Shown here piece after piece: positions 17,019 through 25,509 of a stretch of 37,469 bases of DNA. This stretch comes from JBCDAP01 sp038747915. Lineage in GTDB: Bacteria > Planctomycetota > Phycisphaerae > Phycisphaerales > UBA1924. Below the pieces are notes generated by a model that was not told where the DNA came from, did not search any database, and saw only the letters and a list, made by a program, of their open reading frames with translations. The stretch covers positions 1 to 37,469 of the forward strand of contig JBCDJJ010000031.1 in the NCBI GenBank assembly GCA_038747915.1, in the 5' to 3' direction. Positions within the stretch are counted from its first letter, which is position 1; each line of letters starts with the position of its first letter. Position numbers and translations under genes: made by a program.

Positions 17019-17928
17019 GGATCGCGTTCCTCTTGAGGTCGCCCCGCAGCAGCACGTACCGATGTCGTACATCGATCACATCCGCACTGGTCCAATGCGC
17101 GAACTTCAACGTGGACGCATGATGTTCACCAGCGAGGTACTCGACCGTTGTGCACCAGTGCCTCGCGGCACGTGCTGCACAGAGCATCAAGAGCATGTGC
17201 GCGGGCGACCCACGATGCTCCGGCAGGACAGTGAGCGAATCGACCACCGCCGCCTCCGAGGACTGGCCACGACGGATCAGGATGAATCCGATCACGCGGC
17301 CCTTGAGCAGTGCAACCTGCGACACCTCGTAGAGAAACCCAGCGTCATCATCTGCGGTCAGCCGCCTGACCGCTTCGGCCCGATGGACGCCAACGCCGGC
17401 CTGGTAGACCAGAGCGGTCTCCTCAGGATCTGCCACTGCAAGCGGACTACACGTGATGGCTATTTCTCGCAGGCGGTGCATCCTCGCCTCGATCGGCTCC
17501 AGTGTGTCAAAGATGCGCTCCATCCGAGAGCGAAAGAGTGTTGCACCTCGATGCGTCTGAGCACCGATCGATCTCCACACCACACCCACCGGATCGGAAC
17601 GACCACAAAACTCCAACGATGCGATCCCCGCGGCTCCGCTCGCCTCGGCATGACGGAGCATCACTTCCGTAAGTACCCTAGAGGCCTCAGCGACGTCATT
17701 GTCGTCCACCATGACTCGGAGATGCGCGCCGGCGAGCAGCGGGCTCTCTATCACGGGCATGTACACCAAGATGCCGAGGCCGACGAGTGATCGATCCCGA
17801 GTACGCACGACAAATCGATCGTGAGGGAGACCAGTCGGGCACCCATTTACAAAGACCAGCGGATGCAACCTCCGCTCGAGTCTGTGCGCGATGTGGGATT
17901 CGTACTGGCGTTGCATTGCGGAGTTCAT
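17008..17928 (-). CDS. Tandem GNAT-type acetyltransferase-like protein (left-arm copy)
   Basis: 306 residues from ATG 17928. Two GNAT-like halves are apparent: residues ~30-135 (DRFVVRTRDRSLVGLGILVY) and ~160-290 (GRVIGFILIRRG, VVDSLTVLPEHRGSPAHMLL). The second half retains the strand-turn-helix of an acetyl-CoA site in reduced form, PEHRGSPAH. It is homologous over its whole length to the protein at 25510-26412, sharing IGxILIR, VDSxxV, LLM and STxKFA. Its stop overlaps the start of the AlkP-like gene, so the two are translationally coupled. The substrate is unknown. No signal peptide, so it acts in the cytoplasm. Confidence 0.75.
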   Translation of the reverse strand: MNSAMQRQYESHIAHRLERRLHPLVFVNGCPTGLPHDRFVVRTRDRSLVGLGILVYMPVIESPLLAGAHLRVMVDDNDVAEASRVLTEVMLRHAEASGAAGIASLEFCGRSDPVGVVWRSIGAQTHRGATLFRSRMERIFDTLEPIEARMHRLREIAITCSPLAVADPEETALVYQAGVGVHRAEAVRRLTADDDAGFLYEVSQVALLKGRVIGFILIRRGQSSEAAVVDSLTVLPEHRGSPAHMLLMLCAARAARHWCTTVEYLAGEHHASTLKFAHWTSADVIDVRHRYVLLRGDLKRNAIHAG

Positions 17929-18398
17929 GGCGACGTGTGGTACAGAAGATACGTTGAATCATCGCCTCGAACGGCCCCTACCCTCTGGATTTGACCCCGT
18001 GTCCAGCATTCTTGAAATCCGGCGAATCATGAGGCCTGCGGCGTAGTAAGAACGCACCAGTCAGCGGAAGAGGTCGTCAACATCCTGCGCACGCGGGCGT
18101 TGAGTCGAGCACGGGGGCATCGGTCGCCGGGATACACGTACGCTGCTCGACGCGATCGAGCAGATGGACGATCGCTGGTGACGCGAGTGCAGTGGAGTAG
18201 AGGGTCGGCAAGGCCATACGGTTGAAGGAGTACACGAAAGAACTCGCCTTGGAAAACCGGCCCGCCCGTCGCGAGTACGTGAGGCGTTTCATCCTTCGCA
18301 GCTCCGCTTCGGAGTCCCCGAGCGGCCGGCGTGCTCAGTGGCCGATCAGCCGCGGTGTGCTCGGTGGTTTGAGCTGTGATGCTCCCCCAAGCGATCAA
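17929..18398. other. Intergenic gap inside the left arm, no gene supported
   Basis: 470 bp between the metallopeptidase and GNAT genes, both on the minus strand. Frames here are short or Arg/Ser-rich and unrecognised. A plus-strand stretch at 18049-18090 reads RTHQSAEEVVNILR, reminiscent of an IS3 OrfA start, but nothing further supports it. The gap probably separates two transcription units of the arm. Confidence 0.4.
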
Positions 18399-19187
18399 TC
18401 ACTTGTTCGAGTTCTCGCCGCTTAGCCACGCGGACTCGATCGCAACATACCCAACGGGGTCAAAGCTGCGAAGTTCAGCCCGCGTGTGTGGCTGAAACTC
18501 ATTGATGCCGAAAAACGCTTCGGAAAGCTCGGCAAAGTACTCGTGCTGGTTCTCCATGGCGTATGCACGCCGCGTCAGAGAGGGCCGCCAATGGAGGTAA
18601 CGCACGTGTTCGTATCGTGACGATGACTGTGCGAGGACAAACGCCTCAGAGATCAACTCTTGGGTGTTCTGATCGAGCAGACGGTGGAACGCGTGAGCGA
18701 GTTCGTGCAGCAGGTGCTCCGGTGAGTGCATACGCCAGTCGAGGAAGTTCTGCTGGCTTCGGATCTGGATGCCACCGGCCATTCTGATATCAAGACCTCG
18801 TGCTTCGAGCCAATGTTCCGACGGATGAAAGACCATGCCGAGCGATGACTCCGGCGTTTCAGCCCCGCTGTGGGCATCTGACACCCAGATCCGCGTGCGC
18901 ACGGAGAGTCTGTTGAATGCTGATCGGGGCAGGCGATCACTGAGACTTGCGAGCCCGTCCTCGAGCCGATGCACGACTCGCGCTGAGAGCGCCGGGTCGC
19001 GCTCGTACAGCTCTGCGTCGAAGCACACCTCGAACCCGTGGCAGTCGAACTCGACGTAGTGCGGCTCGGGTAATCCCTGCGGTGTGGTGCGATGCGGTTG
19101 GATATCGTCGGGGGCAGCCGAGTCAGACAACGCGCTCGCAGCGCAGAGCATGCATGCGAGCGCTGCAGCGGCTCGACTGCTCCTCAT
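18399..19187 (-). CDS. Exported zinc metallopeptidase-like protein (HExxH)
   Basis: 262 residues. The signal peptide RAAAALACMLCAASALSDSA is clear. A zinc site HELAHAFH gives His161, Glu162 and His165; the downstream NQHEYFAELSEAFFG (213-227) offers Glu216 or Glu220 as third ligand, the arrangement of gluzincin-type hypothetical peptidases. The C-terminal SFDPVGYVAIESAW also fits those relatives. The ATG overlaps the upstream pseudopilin stop (ATGA), so it is the third gene of a coupled unit. Substrate unknown; it probably acts outside the cytoplasm, perhaps on surface proteins. Peptidase activity is inferred from the motif only. Confidence 0.8.
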   Translation of the reverse strand: MRSSRAAAALACMLCAASALSDSAAPDDIQPHRTTPQGLPEPHYVEFDCHGFEVCFDAELYERDPALSARVVHRLEDGLASLSDRLPRSAFNRLSVRTRIWVSDAHSGAETPESSLGMVFHPSEHWLEARGLDIRMAGGIQIRSQQNFLDWRMHSPEHLLHELAHAFHRLLDQNTQELISEAFVLAQSSSRYEHVRYLHWRPSLTRRAYAMENQHEYFAELSEAFFGINEFQPHTRAELRSFDPVGYVAIESAWLSGENSNK

Positions 19188-20245
19188 GGGTTGGTGGTCT
19201 GCACGGACTTGCCCATGATCTGTCGCAGGATGCCCCAGCCGTTGCTTGGATTCTCGAAGTCGTACGCGATGGTTTGAATGTTCTTTGGCAACCAGGTCTT
19301 CTCGGTGAGTCCGTTCAGTTGCTCGCGGAGCTCGGGGAGACGCCGGAGTTCGGTGCTGCCGTCGGGTGTCACGTAGCCCCAGCCGACCCCGCCGTAGTGT
19401 GACCTCGGGTAGAACTGCACGCCCTGTGGGTTGGTATAAAAGAGATCGACGACCAGAGCGCGATCGCTCGGCATCCGATCGATGCGGCGGTACATCCGAG
19501 CATCGAAGAGGTAGCGGCGGTCTGGGTCACTCTCGAAATAAGGGAGAATGTTCGGTCTGGCGGTCTCGAAGGTGTCGATGCGGATCGGATCCGCTTCGGG
19601 CACGCCGGAGTACGGGGCGTACATGTACCCGCAGCGAACGGCCTGGCTCACGCCGGAGGGTTGGCCCGTGGACTCGTTAAGCGTCGGCGCGAAGGTATTG
19701 GGCCATGGGAAGCCGTAGAAGTCGCGAGTGAACTGCGGCTGGGCTTGAGTGGGGCAGTAAAAGACATCCGGCTCGTCGATGTGCGAGAGGCTTACGAGGT
19801 GCCCAAGATTGACGAGTTCACGATCCGAGGTGAAGGACGCGGTGGATGGGGAGAGCTGGCTTCCACCGTCGTACACGAGCCAATAGGTATCTTGGAGACT
19901 TCGGTCGATCATTCTCCAGTAGATCTCTGACTCGATCCGTCCCGGTTGGGTCCACACGCCGGAAAAGAGTGTTCCACCCGAGGTGCGTTCTTCGTCGACG
20001 AACGCGGTGCGGGCGGGGCCCGCGGATGAGGGTGGTAGCGACTCTTGAAAGTCAACCGTGTAGGCGATGGTTGCTTGCCCGATGCCGCGGAGGTTTGTTC
20101 GGCACTGGATGGCCAGTGCCGACTCTCGCGCCGCGTTGAGTGCCGGGAGGAGCAGCCCGATGAGCAAGGCGATCACCGCAACAACAACCAGCAGTTCGAT
20201 CAATGTGAAAGCGTCGGAGGCTATCGGGCGAGCACGCATCATCAT
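19184..20245 (-). CDS. Type II secretion-type pseudopilin, large H-X9-DG-like (left arm)
   Basis: 353 residues. The prepilin head is AFTLIELLVVVAVIALLIGL, processed before Phe; the residue before the cut is Ala where Gly is usual. NAARESALAIQCRTNLRGIG then leads into a large globular part. The end contains RSHYGGVGWGYVTPDGS, which resembles the H-X9-DG motif of planctomycetal pseudopilins. Such proteins are inner-membrane anchored with the globular domain outside. It overlaps the HTH-like gene before it and the metallopeptidase after it by 4 bases each (ATGA). It is homologous at least in the head to the right-arm pseudopilin at 23377. Confidence 0.88.
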   Translation of the reverse strand: MMMRARPIASDAFTLIELLVVVAVIALLIGLLLPALNAARESALAIQCRTNLRGIGQATIAYTVDFQESLPPSSAGPARTAFVDEERTSGGTLFSGVWTQPGRIESEIYWRMIDRSLQDTYWLVYDGGSQLSPSTASFTSDRELVNLGHLVSLSHIDEPDVFYCPTQAQPQFTRDFYGFPWPNTFAPTLNESTGQPSGVSQAVRCGYMYAPYSGVPEADPIRIDTFETARPNILPYFESDPDRRYLFDARMYRRIDRMPSDRALVVDLFYTNPQGVQFYPRSHYGGVGWGYVTPDGSTELRRLPELREQLNGLTEKTWLPKNIQTIAYDFENPSNGWGILRQIMGKSVQTTNP

Positions 20246-21543
20246 GGTGTTTGGCCCAGTTTGGTACTCGATGACGGGTCGTACACCCAGTGCAGAAACA
20301 TCATCGATGGCATGGGTGGGTATCGCACCACCAGTCGCCGCATGACCAGCTCGTTGATATCCAAGCCGACGAACTCCGTCGCCCGCAAGACAGCGTCGGC
20401 GTACCTTGGGAAATCAGGGAACATGAGGGCGTCTGCCGACGCCTCTCGTTGCTCGAGGGACTCGCACACCGGCAGCCGCATGAGATCGTCGGAACTCATG
20501 TAATTGGAATCTGAGCCATCGATCTCGGACGTAATAAAGAAGTCGGGCTCGGCGGCGAGCGGTGTCTCGGGGTGCGCGAGGACGTCCACGAGCATGATCT
20601 CGGCGGGGGTATGACACCGCGGCGCGACACGATAATCGTGACGCTGCTGGTCAGGCCAGATGAAAGCCGGGCGGACCACTTCGCTAGTGAAGAGCGTGGT
20701 TCGACCCCGCAGGCCGACCTCGGCACCGGTCAGCACGTCCTGCACCGCGCCGCTCGGCAAGACGACCCGCCGACAGCAGGGCAGAGGTAGATCGCAGAAC
20801 TCGGTGAGCAGTGGCACTTTGTGCTCATCGCGTGATTCGGGATCGAGTGCTTCTCGATGCGATTCGAAGGCTCGATTCGGGTCGCGGGTGACGAGATTCG
20901 ACCTGCTGATGATCCAGTTTCGCCCGTTGGCCAGTCGTTGAAAGTCACTGAACCCACGAACGAGCGCGACATCGGCCGCATCGCCCATCACCATGCTCGG
21001 CATCACGATCATCGTGTCGGTCTGGATCCGTGTTTGGACGCCGAAGATCGACGAGTTGCTGCGGAATGACTGCCGCCTGACCGCAAGGTCGTTGCGCTCT
21101 GTTCCCGATGTGGCGAGGTGGCCGAGCATCGAGTCGAGCGATGCTCGGTCGCCCGCGTAGACACGTGTCAATTCGTGGTACGCGGTTGTCGCGCGTTCGA
21201 GTCGCCCGACGATGTCATCAGACACACCCATCGACGAGGCAGCCCGACCAAGGATTTTCATCCCGCTGAGCCCGGGTAAATCTCGGCCAGCGGCAAAGCG
21301 GTCGCTGGTCTGCACGACACCGGTGAGCTTGCGAGCCAGGTTCAGGTCGATCTCCAGCGCGTCGGCGATGCGTTGCGGACGGATCTCGGTGACGCCGACG
21401 GCTGTGAGCACGGAACTCACCGACGCTCTGATTTCGCACATCACGGTCGATGCCGCCTGCTCGAAGCCGGGAACGTCGGCCCCCTGGGCGCACGGATCAC
21501 GAACTCGGCGGCTGCGCGGCCTTGCCTCTGGATGATGGCTCAC
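20242..21543 (-). CDS. Unknown cytoplasmic protein with possible N-terminal HTH
   Basis: 433 residues from GTG 21543; GTG at 21552 or 21573/21576 and ATG 21441 are alternatives, and no binding site settles it. The segment EIRASVSSVLTAVGVTEIRP and QRIADALEIDLNLARKL looks like a winged-helix or HTH start. The block AGDRASLDSMLGHLATSGTE and RNDLAVRRQSFRSNSSIFGV recall a planctomycetal family of unknown role that I know only by appearance. No signal peptide or membrane segment. It is the first gene of the left arm, facing away from the AT-rich hub and coupled to the pseudopilin by ATGA, so it may regulate or assist that unit; this is inference. Confidence 0.65.
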   Translation of the reverse strand: MSHHPEARPRSRRVRDPCAQGADVPGFEQAASTVMCEIRASVSSVLTAVGVTEIRPQRIADALEIDLNLARKLTGVVQTSDRFAAGRDLPGLSGMKILGRAASSMGVSDDIVGRLERATTAYHELTRVYAGDRASLDSMLGHLATSGTERNDLAVRRQSFRSNSSIFGVQTRIQTDTMIVMPSMVMGDAADVALVRGFSDFQRLANGRNWIISRSNLVTRDPNRAFESHREALDPESRDEHKVPLLTEFCDLPLPCCRRVVLPSGAVQDVLTGAEVGLRGRTTLFTSEVVRPAFIWPDQQRHDYRVAPRCHTPAEIMLVDVLAHPETPLAAEPDFFITSEIDGSDSNYMSSDDLMRLPVCESLEQREASADALMFPDFPRYADAVLRATEFVGLDINELVMRRLVVRYPPMPSMMFLHWVYDPSSSTKLGQTP

Positions 21544-21790
21544 AAAATCCACGTCTATGACGCAGATTAGCACCACTCTCGTGTCCGACCAACAGTTTTT
21601 TCGCGCGTTTAAACGAAATATAAAACACCATCTTGGATGTCGTACGTCCGGTGGCATGTTTCCTTGATGGGCGGGGTGCTGTTGCCCTGCATACGGGGTC
21701 GGGCGTGCGAGGACGTGAGAGTCCACCGGGCTGTTCGATGAGCGAACCGCATCGGGTGCCGCACAGCCGAGCAATTGAAGCGAGCGAAAT
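21544..21790. promoter_or_regulatory. AT-rich divergent promoter hub between the two arms
   Basis: 247 bp separate the divergent HTH-like and dockerin genes. Positions 21594-21627 are markedly AT-rich for this DNA, with a T-run, the palindrome GTTTAAAC (21607-21614) and TATAAA (21619-21624). Promoters for both arms most likely lie here. I cannot assign individual -35 and -10 elements with confidence. Confidence 0.45.
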
Positions 21791-23386
21791 ATGCAGATGA
21801 CGATGATGACGCGCTGGAAAGTGGCTGTTGTTGCGGGCGCAGCAGGCCTCATTGGTGGATCGGCGTCGGCCCAGATCGAACCTCTGTTGTGGGCGGATGG
21901 GCCGATCCCGGGCGTTCCGAATGAAACGATTTGGCCCACCGGGCTCTACCGGCCCGCATTCAGTCCCGACAACTCGTTGTTCGCGATCCGCGTGAACGCG
22001 TCGTCCGCCAACGCCGACGAGTTCATCATTACGGGCTCCGGGAACACCTTCTTCGGCCCGGCTGTGTCCACGGGCGACACGATCGACAACGACCCGTGGG
22101 ATCCGAACGACGATATCTCGGTCGTGTTCATCGGCGAGCGGAACATGACCATGAACGACTTCGGGGAGATCGCCTTCACCGGCAGCACCCGGGGTCCGGC
22201 GCAGGCCGATGCGGTGTTCAGGTACTCGCCCTTCGATGGCATCACGCTGATCGCAGCGGACTCCGAGACGCCGATCCCGTCGCCGTTCAACACCGTTCGC
22301 CCGAACTTCGTCAGCGTCGAAGGCTCGCAGATCGATAACTTCGGGAACGTGGCGTTCGTCGAGTTCGACTCGCGATCCGAAACATCGAGCTCCGAGTTCG
22401 ACGGAATCTTCCTGTTCGAGGAGGGGCAACCCTCGCCGACCATCAGTGGGCTCGAGGTCGAGCTTCAAAATATCCCGACAGGGATCCCTGATTTTCGGTT
22501 CTGGGAGAACTTCAATCGACCGGGCTCGAACTTCGTGCCCGGAGCCATGTACTACTACGACACCGAGTGTTTCGGCCCCGTGCTCGGCATCATGGGCGAT
22601 CTGGACGGCGACACGCAGACCGATCGTGTGCTCGCGGTCAACGGTGATGTCAAAGCACAGGAGCTCGTTACGCCGGTTGACGACGACTTCGGCGTGGTGC
22701 CGAATACCTTTGTTGGGAAAGTCGAGGTCGATGGCACGTGGTGGGTCGGGAATTCAGGAGGGCTGTTCACCGCACCGCCGCCGTCCCTTCTCATTCGCAA
22801 TGGAACCGTCATCGGCAAAGAGGGAGAGCTTGTCCCCGTCGACACCATCCCCGGTGAGCGATGGAGTTCTGTCTTCGCGAGCGACAATGATCTTGGGCAG
22901 GCCGGCTTCAGCTCGTTTGACAGCAACCGGATCGGTGGATTTGTGGTCATTGGCTTCACCGATACCGCGGGCCTCGAGGAGGTCATGCTGTACTTCGACC
23001 CGGCCGGAAACCCCCACGAAATCGCTCGAAAGGGCGACACCATCGAAGTCGGCGTAGATGGAGGGACCGAGACGCGAACGATCCTGAGCTTCGGTCGGCA
23101 GTGGGCCTTCTACGCAGCAACCGCGACCGACTCGCACGTGTACTTCCTTGCAGAGACCGACCGCGAGACTTCGTCAGTCAACGGCGGACTCTTTGCTCGA
23201 GTCCCGCTGCCGTGCCGGTCCGACTTCAACGGCGACGAGTCTGTGAACGTGGCCGACATCACCGACTACCTGGCCGATCTGTCGAGCTGTGCCTTCCCGG
23301 GTTGCGGCAACGAGTTCGATGGGTTCTGCGCGACAGACAGCTTTGATCTCGCGGGCTTCCTCAACGAGGTCGGCACATGCCAGTGA
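21791..23386 (+). CDS. Secreted protein with C-terminal GC-type dockerin
   Basis: 531 residues. The signal peptide TRWKVAVVAGAAGLIGGSAS ends near ASAQ. The body has repeated propeller-like blocks (MNDFGEIAFTG, IDNFGNVAFVEF, DNDLGQAGFSSF), a pattern seen in secreted planctomycetal proteins of unknown role. GDLDGDTQTDRVL could bind calcium. The last ~55 residues are a GC-type dockerin: CRSDFNGDESVNVADITDYL, then DSFDLAGFLNEVGTCQ. The first of five right-arm genes, it overlaps the pseudopilin start, so the two are coupled and the pseudopilin apparatus may help export it. It is not homologous to the opposite first gene of the left arm. Confidence 0.85.
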   Translation: MQMTMMTRWKVAVVAGAAGLIGGSASAQIEPLLWADGPIPGVPNETIWPTGLYRPAFSPDNSLFAIRVNASSANADEFIITGSGNTFFGPAVSTGDTIDNDPWDPNDDISVVFIGERNMTMNDFGEIAFTGSTRGPAQADAVFRYSPFDGITLIAADSETPIPSPFNTVRPNFVSVEGSQIDNFGNVAFVEFDSRSETSSSEFDGIFLFEEGQPSPTISGLEVELQNIPTGIPDFRFWENFNRPGSNFVPGAMYYYDTECFGPVLGIMGDLDGDTQTDRVLAVNGDVKAQELVTPVDDDFGVVPNTFVGKVEVDGTWWVGNSGGLFTAPPPSLLIRNGTVIGKEGELVPVDTIPGERWSSVFASDNDLGQAGFSSFDSNRIGGFVVIGFTDTAGLEEVMLYFDPAGNPHEIARKGDTIEVGVDGGTETRTILSFGRQWAFYAATATDSHVYFLAETDRETSSVNGGLFARVPLPCRSDFNGDESVNVADITDYLADLSSCAFPGCGNEFDGFCATDSFDLAGFLNEVGTCQ

Positions 23387-24492
23387 TGCGCGGTTGTCTC
23401 CGAGCATTCCCCGTTCCCGATCGCGCCATTCGGCGCGGTCGGGCCGTTCGCCGAGCCGGCTTCACGCTCATCGAGCTACTCGTTGTGGTTGCGGTGATTG
23501 CGCTGCTCGTTGGTCTCTTGCTGCCCGCGTTCAGCAGCGCACGAAAGGCGGCTCGAAGGGTTGTCGACCTTCAGAATCTCAAGCAGATCTCTCTTGCGTC
23601 AGTGACGTATGAGCTGGACCATCAGCTCTTGCCGATCAGGTACAACTTCGCACCATCGGGGCGAGTGGCGAAGCGTCGCCCGTACATGCTCGGTGGGAAG
23701 ACGAACACGGTCCCTCTTTTTCCGAGCAGAGAGAACGCGTCGTTTATCCCGTACTACCAGAGATTGATCAATCCGTACCTCTTCGATTCTGTGACCCCCA
23801 GGTTGTGGAGCGGCACAACCATTAACTCATCGGATCATTCGGCCGACACCGAGTTTTCCTTCTTCCGTTCGCCCGCGGATGTCGGGAGCGAAGCGACTGC
23901 TGCAATCAACAGCATCAGCTACGGCGATCCGGGCTATCTCAATACGACATCGAGCGACTTTGGCAGTCTGTTCAGCATGTACGATTTCTGGGGGACAAGC
24001 TACATCTTCAACGACTGGGTCATCGATAGCCCTGGTTACGAGTTCGTGAACCTGCCGGGGACGAACTCGTTCGAAGACGATCAGGCGCGTCTCGAGCGCA
24101 TTCTTCGGGATGTGCAGAATTCCCAGTCGCTCAGCCGGTTCGTCGTGGCGGCGGAGTACGCCGTCAACCTCACTCAGCAGTATTCAGCGGTCACGTTCAC
24201 CGGCACGAGTTATACGCCGCGTTTCTTCCCCGGCTTCTACGGTGACACCGCAACAGGTGACGGCGCAATTCTTCAACAGACCCAGAACAACGTCGCGTAT
24301 CTCGTTGGGTTCGGAGATGGCCACGCGGGGATCATCGAGATGAACGGGAACGAGTTCGTGCCTCAGCTGTACAACCGTCAGGAAGGCGATGAAGCCTCGC
24401 CGGATGCGTTCTTCGGTCGCCCTGCGACCGGCCGGGACTACACCTTTGCGAGCACACGCTTCATGCGGAACGGGAACGAGCTGGTTCCATAG
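23377..24492 (+). CDS. Type II secretion-type pseudopilin (right arm)
   Basis: 371 residues from ATG 23377, supported by CGAGG at 23365-23369; ATG 23386, in a TGATG overlap, is the alternative. A basic leader RRGRAVRRAG precedes the processing site G^FTLIELL and the hydrophobic helix VVVAVIALLVGLLLPAF. The long globular region is Tyr/Ser/Phe-rich and ends with VGFGDGHAGIIEMNG, a DG/H element like that of H-X9-DG pseudopilins. It overlaps the dockerin gene by 10 bases. Head and overall plan match the left-arm pseudopilin; the globular domains look quite divergent by eye, suggesting different partners. Confidence 0.88.
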   Translation: MPVMRGCLRAFPVPDRAIRRGRAVRRAGFTLIELLVVVAVIALLVGLLLPAFSSARKAARRVVDLQNLKQISLASVTYELDHQLLPIRYNFAPSGRVAKRRPYMLGGKTNTVPLFPSRENASFIPYYQRLINPYLFDSVTPRLWSGTTINSSDHSADTEFSFFRSPADVGSEATAAINSISYGDPGYLNTTSSDFGSLFSMYDFWGTSYIFNDWVIDSPGYEFVNLPGTNSFEDDQARLERILRDVQNSQSLSRFVVAAEYAVNLTQQYSAVTFTGTSYTPRFFPGFYGDTATGDGAILQQTQNNVAYLVGFGDGHAGIIEMNGNEFVPQLYNRQEGDEASPDAFFGRPATGRDYTFASTRFMRNGNELVP

Positions 24493-24596
24493 ATTGATCT
24501 GACACACACGACTGCGATATGTCGGTTCACGAGTTGTTTATGCCGGCGCCGGGGCGGCATCTTCCCTGGGGTTTTTGAGAGTGTTTGGGGTGAATT

Positions 24597-25388
24597 ATGT
24601 TCGTACGAAGCGCCTTGATCACGTCTGCTCCTTCGGCTGCGGCCGCTGGAGTTGTTCTGTTCGCAGGCTCAGCTCATGCCTCGGGCGTGGTTGGCCAGTT
24701 TAATGTCACGCTCGGCTATTCGGAGACGGTCCAAGAAGTTGTGCTCGACCTCGCGGGTAACGCATCGACCCAGGATCTGGTCTTCCGTCAGGGACCCAAC
24801 TCCGATGGCACTCAGGCATTCTGGGAGCTCGGGACGTTCGACCGCGGTATCGACAGCGACGGCGATCCGATGACAACGTTGAGTACCGGCAGCAGCTCAA
24901 GCCCTGGTGCGCTCGACGATGCGGACTTTGCGTTCTTCGATGGTCCGTCGACCACGGGCGGCCTCGACTTTGGATCGACCTTCGATCCTTCCGGTACCGG
25001 GGGCTTTATACCGACGACGCTTTACGTCGATAAAGACACTTCTGGTGTGAACTCCGACAACGGGCTCATGGGTGGCGGAGCTGCGGATGGCGAGGTTCGT
25101 TACCTCGGCTTCGCGTTTTCCCTCGACGGGACCGAGCGCGGGAGCCCAAACGGTGATGTCCCCGCGTCCGACAAGCTTGCCGGATGGATCGCCATCCAGA
25201 TCAACCAGGTTGTCGGGCCAGATCCGAACATCACGCGCGACGACACCGAGATCACGCTGCTGGATTACTCCTACTCTTTGACCCCGGGCGAAGCCGTGAC
25301 GGTCGGTGTGCCGGTTCCGGTTCCGGGCACGCTCGCGGCGCTCGCGTTCGGTGCCGTCGCGGCCGGTGCCCGTCCGCGTCGCAGCTAA
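24597..25388 (+). CDS. Secreted PEP-CTERM-like anchored protein
   Basis: 263 residues; TTGGGGTG lies about 4 bases before the ATG. The signal peptide SAAAAGVVLFAGSAHASG is followed by a Gly/Asp/Ser-rich region (GTFDRGIDSDGDPMTTLSTG). The C-terminus is a PEP-CTERM-type sorting tail: VPVPVPGTLAALAFGAVAAG then the basic ARPRRS end. Such tails are recognised by exosortase-type systems, none of which is in this window. Third gene of the right arm, 104 bp after the pseudopilin and followed by a hairpin terminator. The function of the mature part is unknown. Confidence 0.8.
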   Translation: MFVRSALITSAPSAAAAGVVLFAGSAHASGVVGQFNVTLGYSETVQEVVLDLAGNASTQDLVFRQGPNSDGTQAFWELGTFDRGIDSDGDPMTTLSTGSSSSPGALDDADFAFFDGPSTTGGLDFGSTFDPSGTGGFIPTTLYVDKDTSGVNSDNGLMGGGAADGEVRYLGFAFSLDGTERGSPNGDVPASDKLAGWIAIQINQVVGPDPNITRDDTEITLLDYSYSLTPGEAVTVGVPVPVPGTLAALAFGAVAAGARPRRS

Positions 25389-25420
25389 CTTCAACGGTCT
25401 CTTCTTCACGGGCAATCACC

Positions 25421-25447
25421 AGGTGCCGGGCAGCTCGCCCGGCACCT
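25421..25447 (+). terminator. Perfect 11-bp hairpin, likely terminator
   Basis: AGGTGCCGGGC (25421-25431), a five-base loop AGCTC and GCCCGGCACCT (25437-25447) form a perfect GC-rich stem 33 bp after the PEP-CTERM gene stop. The following T-run is short (the stem ends in TT, then A). It would end the right arm's first transcript, making GNAT and AlkP-like genes a second unit as in the left arm. Confidence 0.65.
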
Positions 25448-25509
25448 TTACCTGTATGAACACGTACAGATGATTTGCACGATGGGGTCTGGGGATCAAC
25501 AATCGCATC

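Noticed and set aside
18049..18090. RTHQSAEEVVNILR, similar to the start of IS3 OrfA
   Set aside because: Only about 14 residues match, with no continuation, start codon or terminal repeats; could be chance.
24540..24560. ATGCCG ... CGGCAT hairpin after the right-arm pseudopilin
   Set aside because: Only 6 bp of stem with a 9-base loop; transcription probably continues into the PEP-CTERM gene.
25452..25469. CTGTA-N8-TACAG inverted repeat resembling a LexA site
   Set aside because: The CTGT to ACAG spacing is 10 rather than 8 bases and the neighbouring genes have no SOS link; kept only as a remark.
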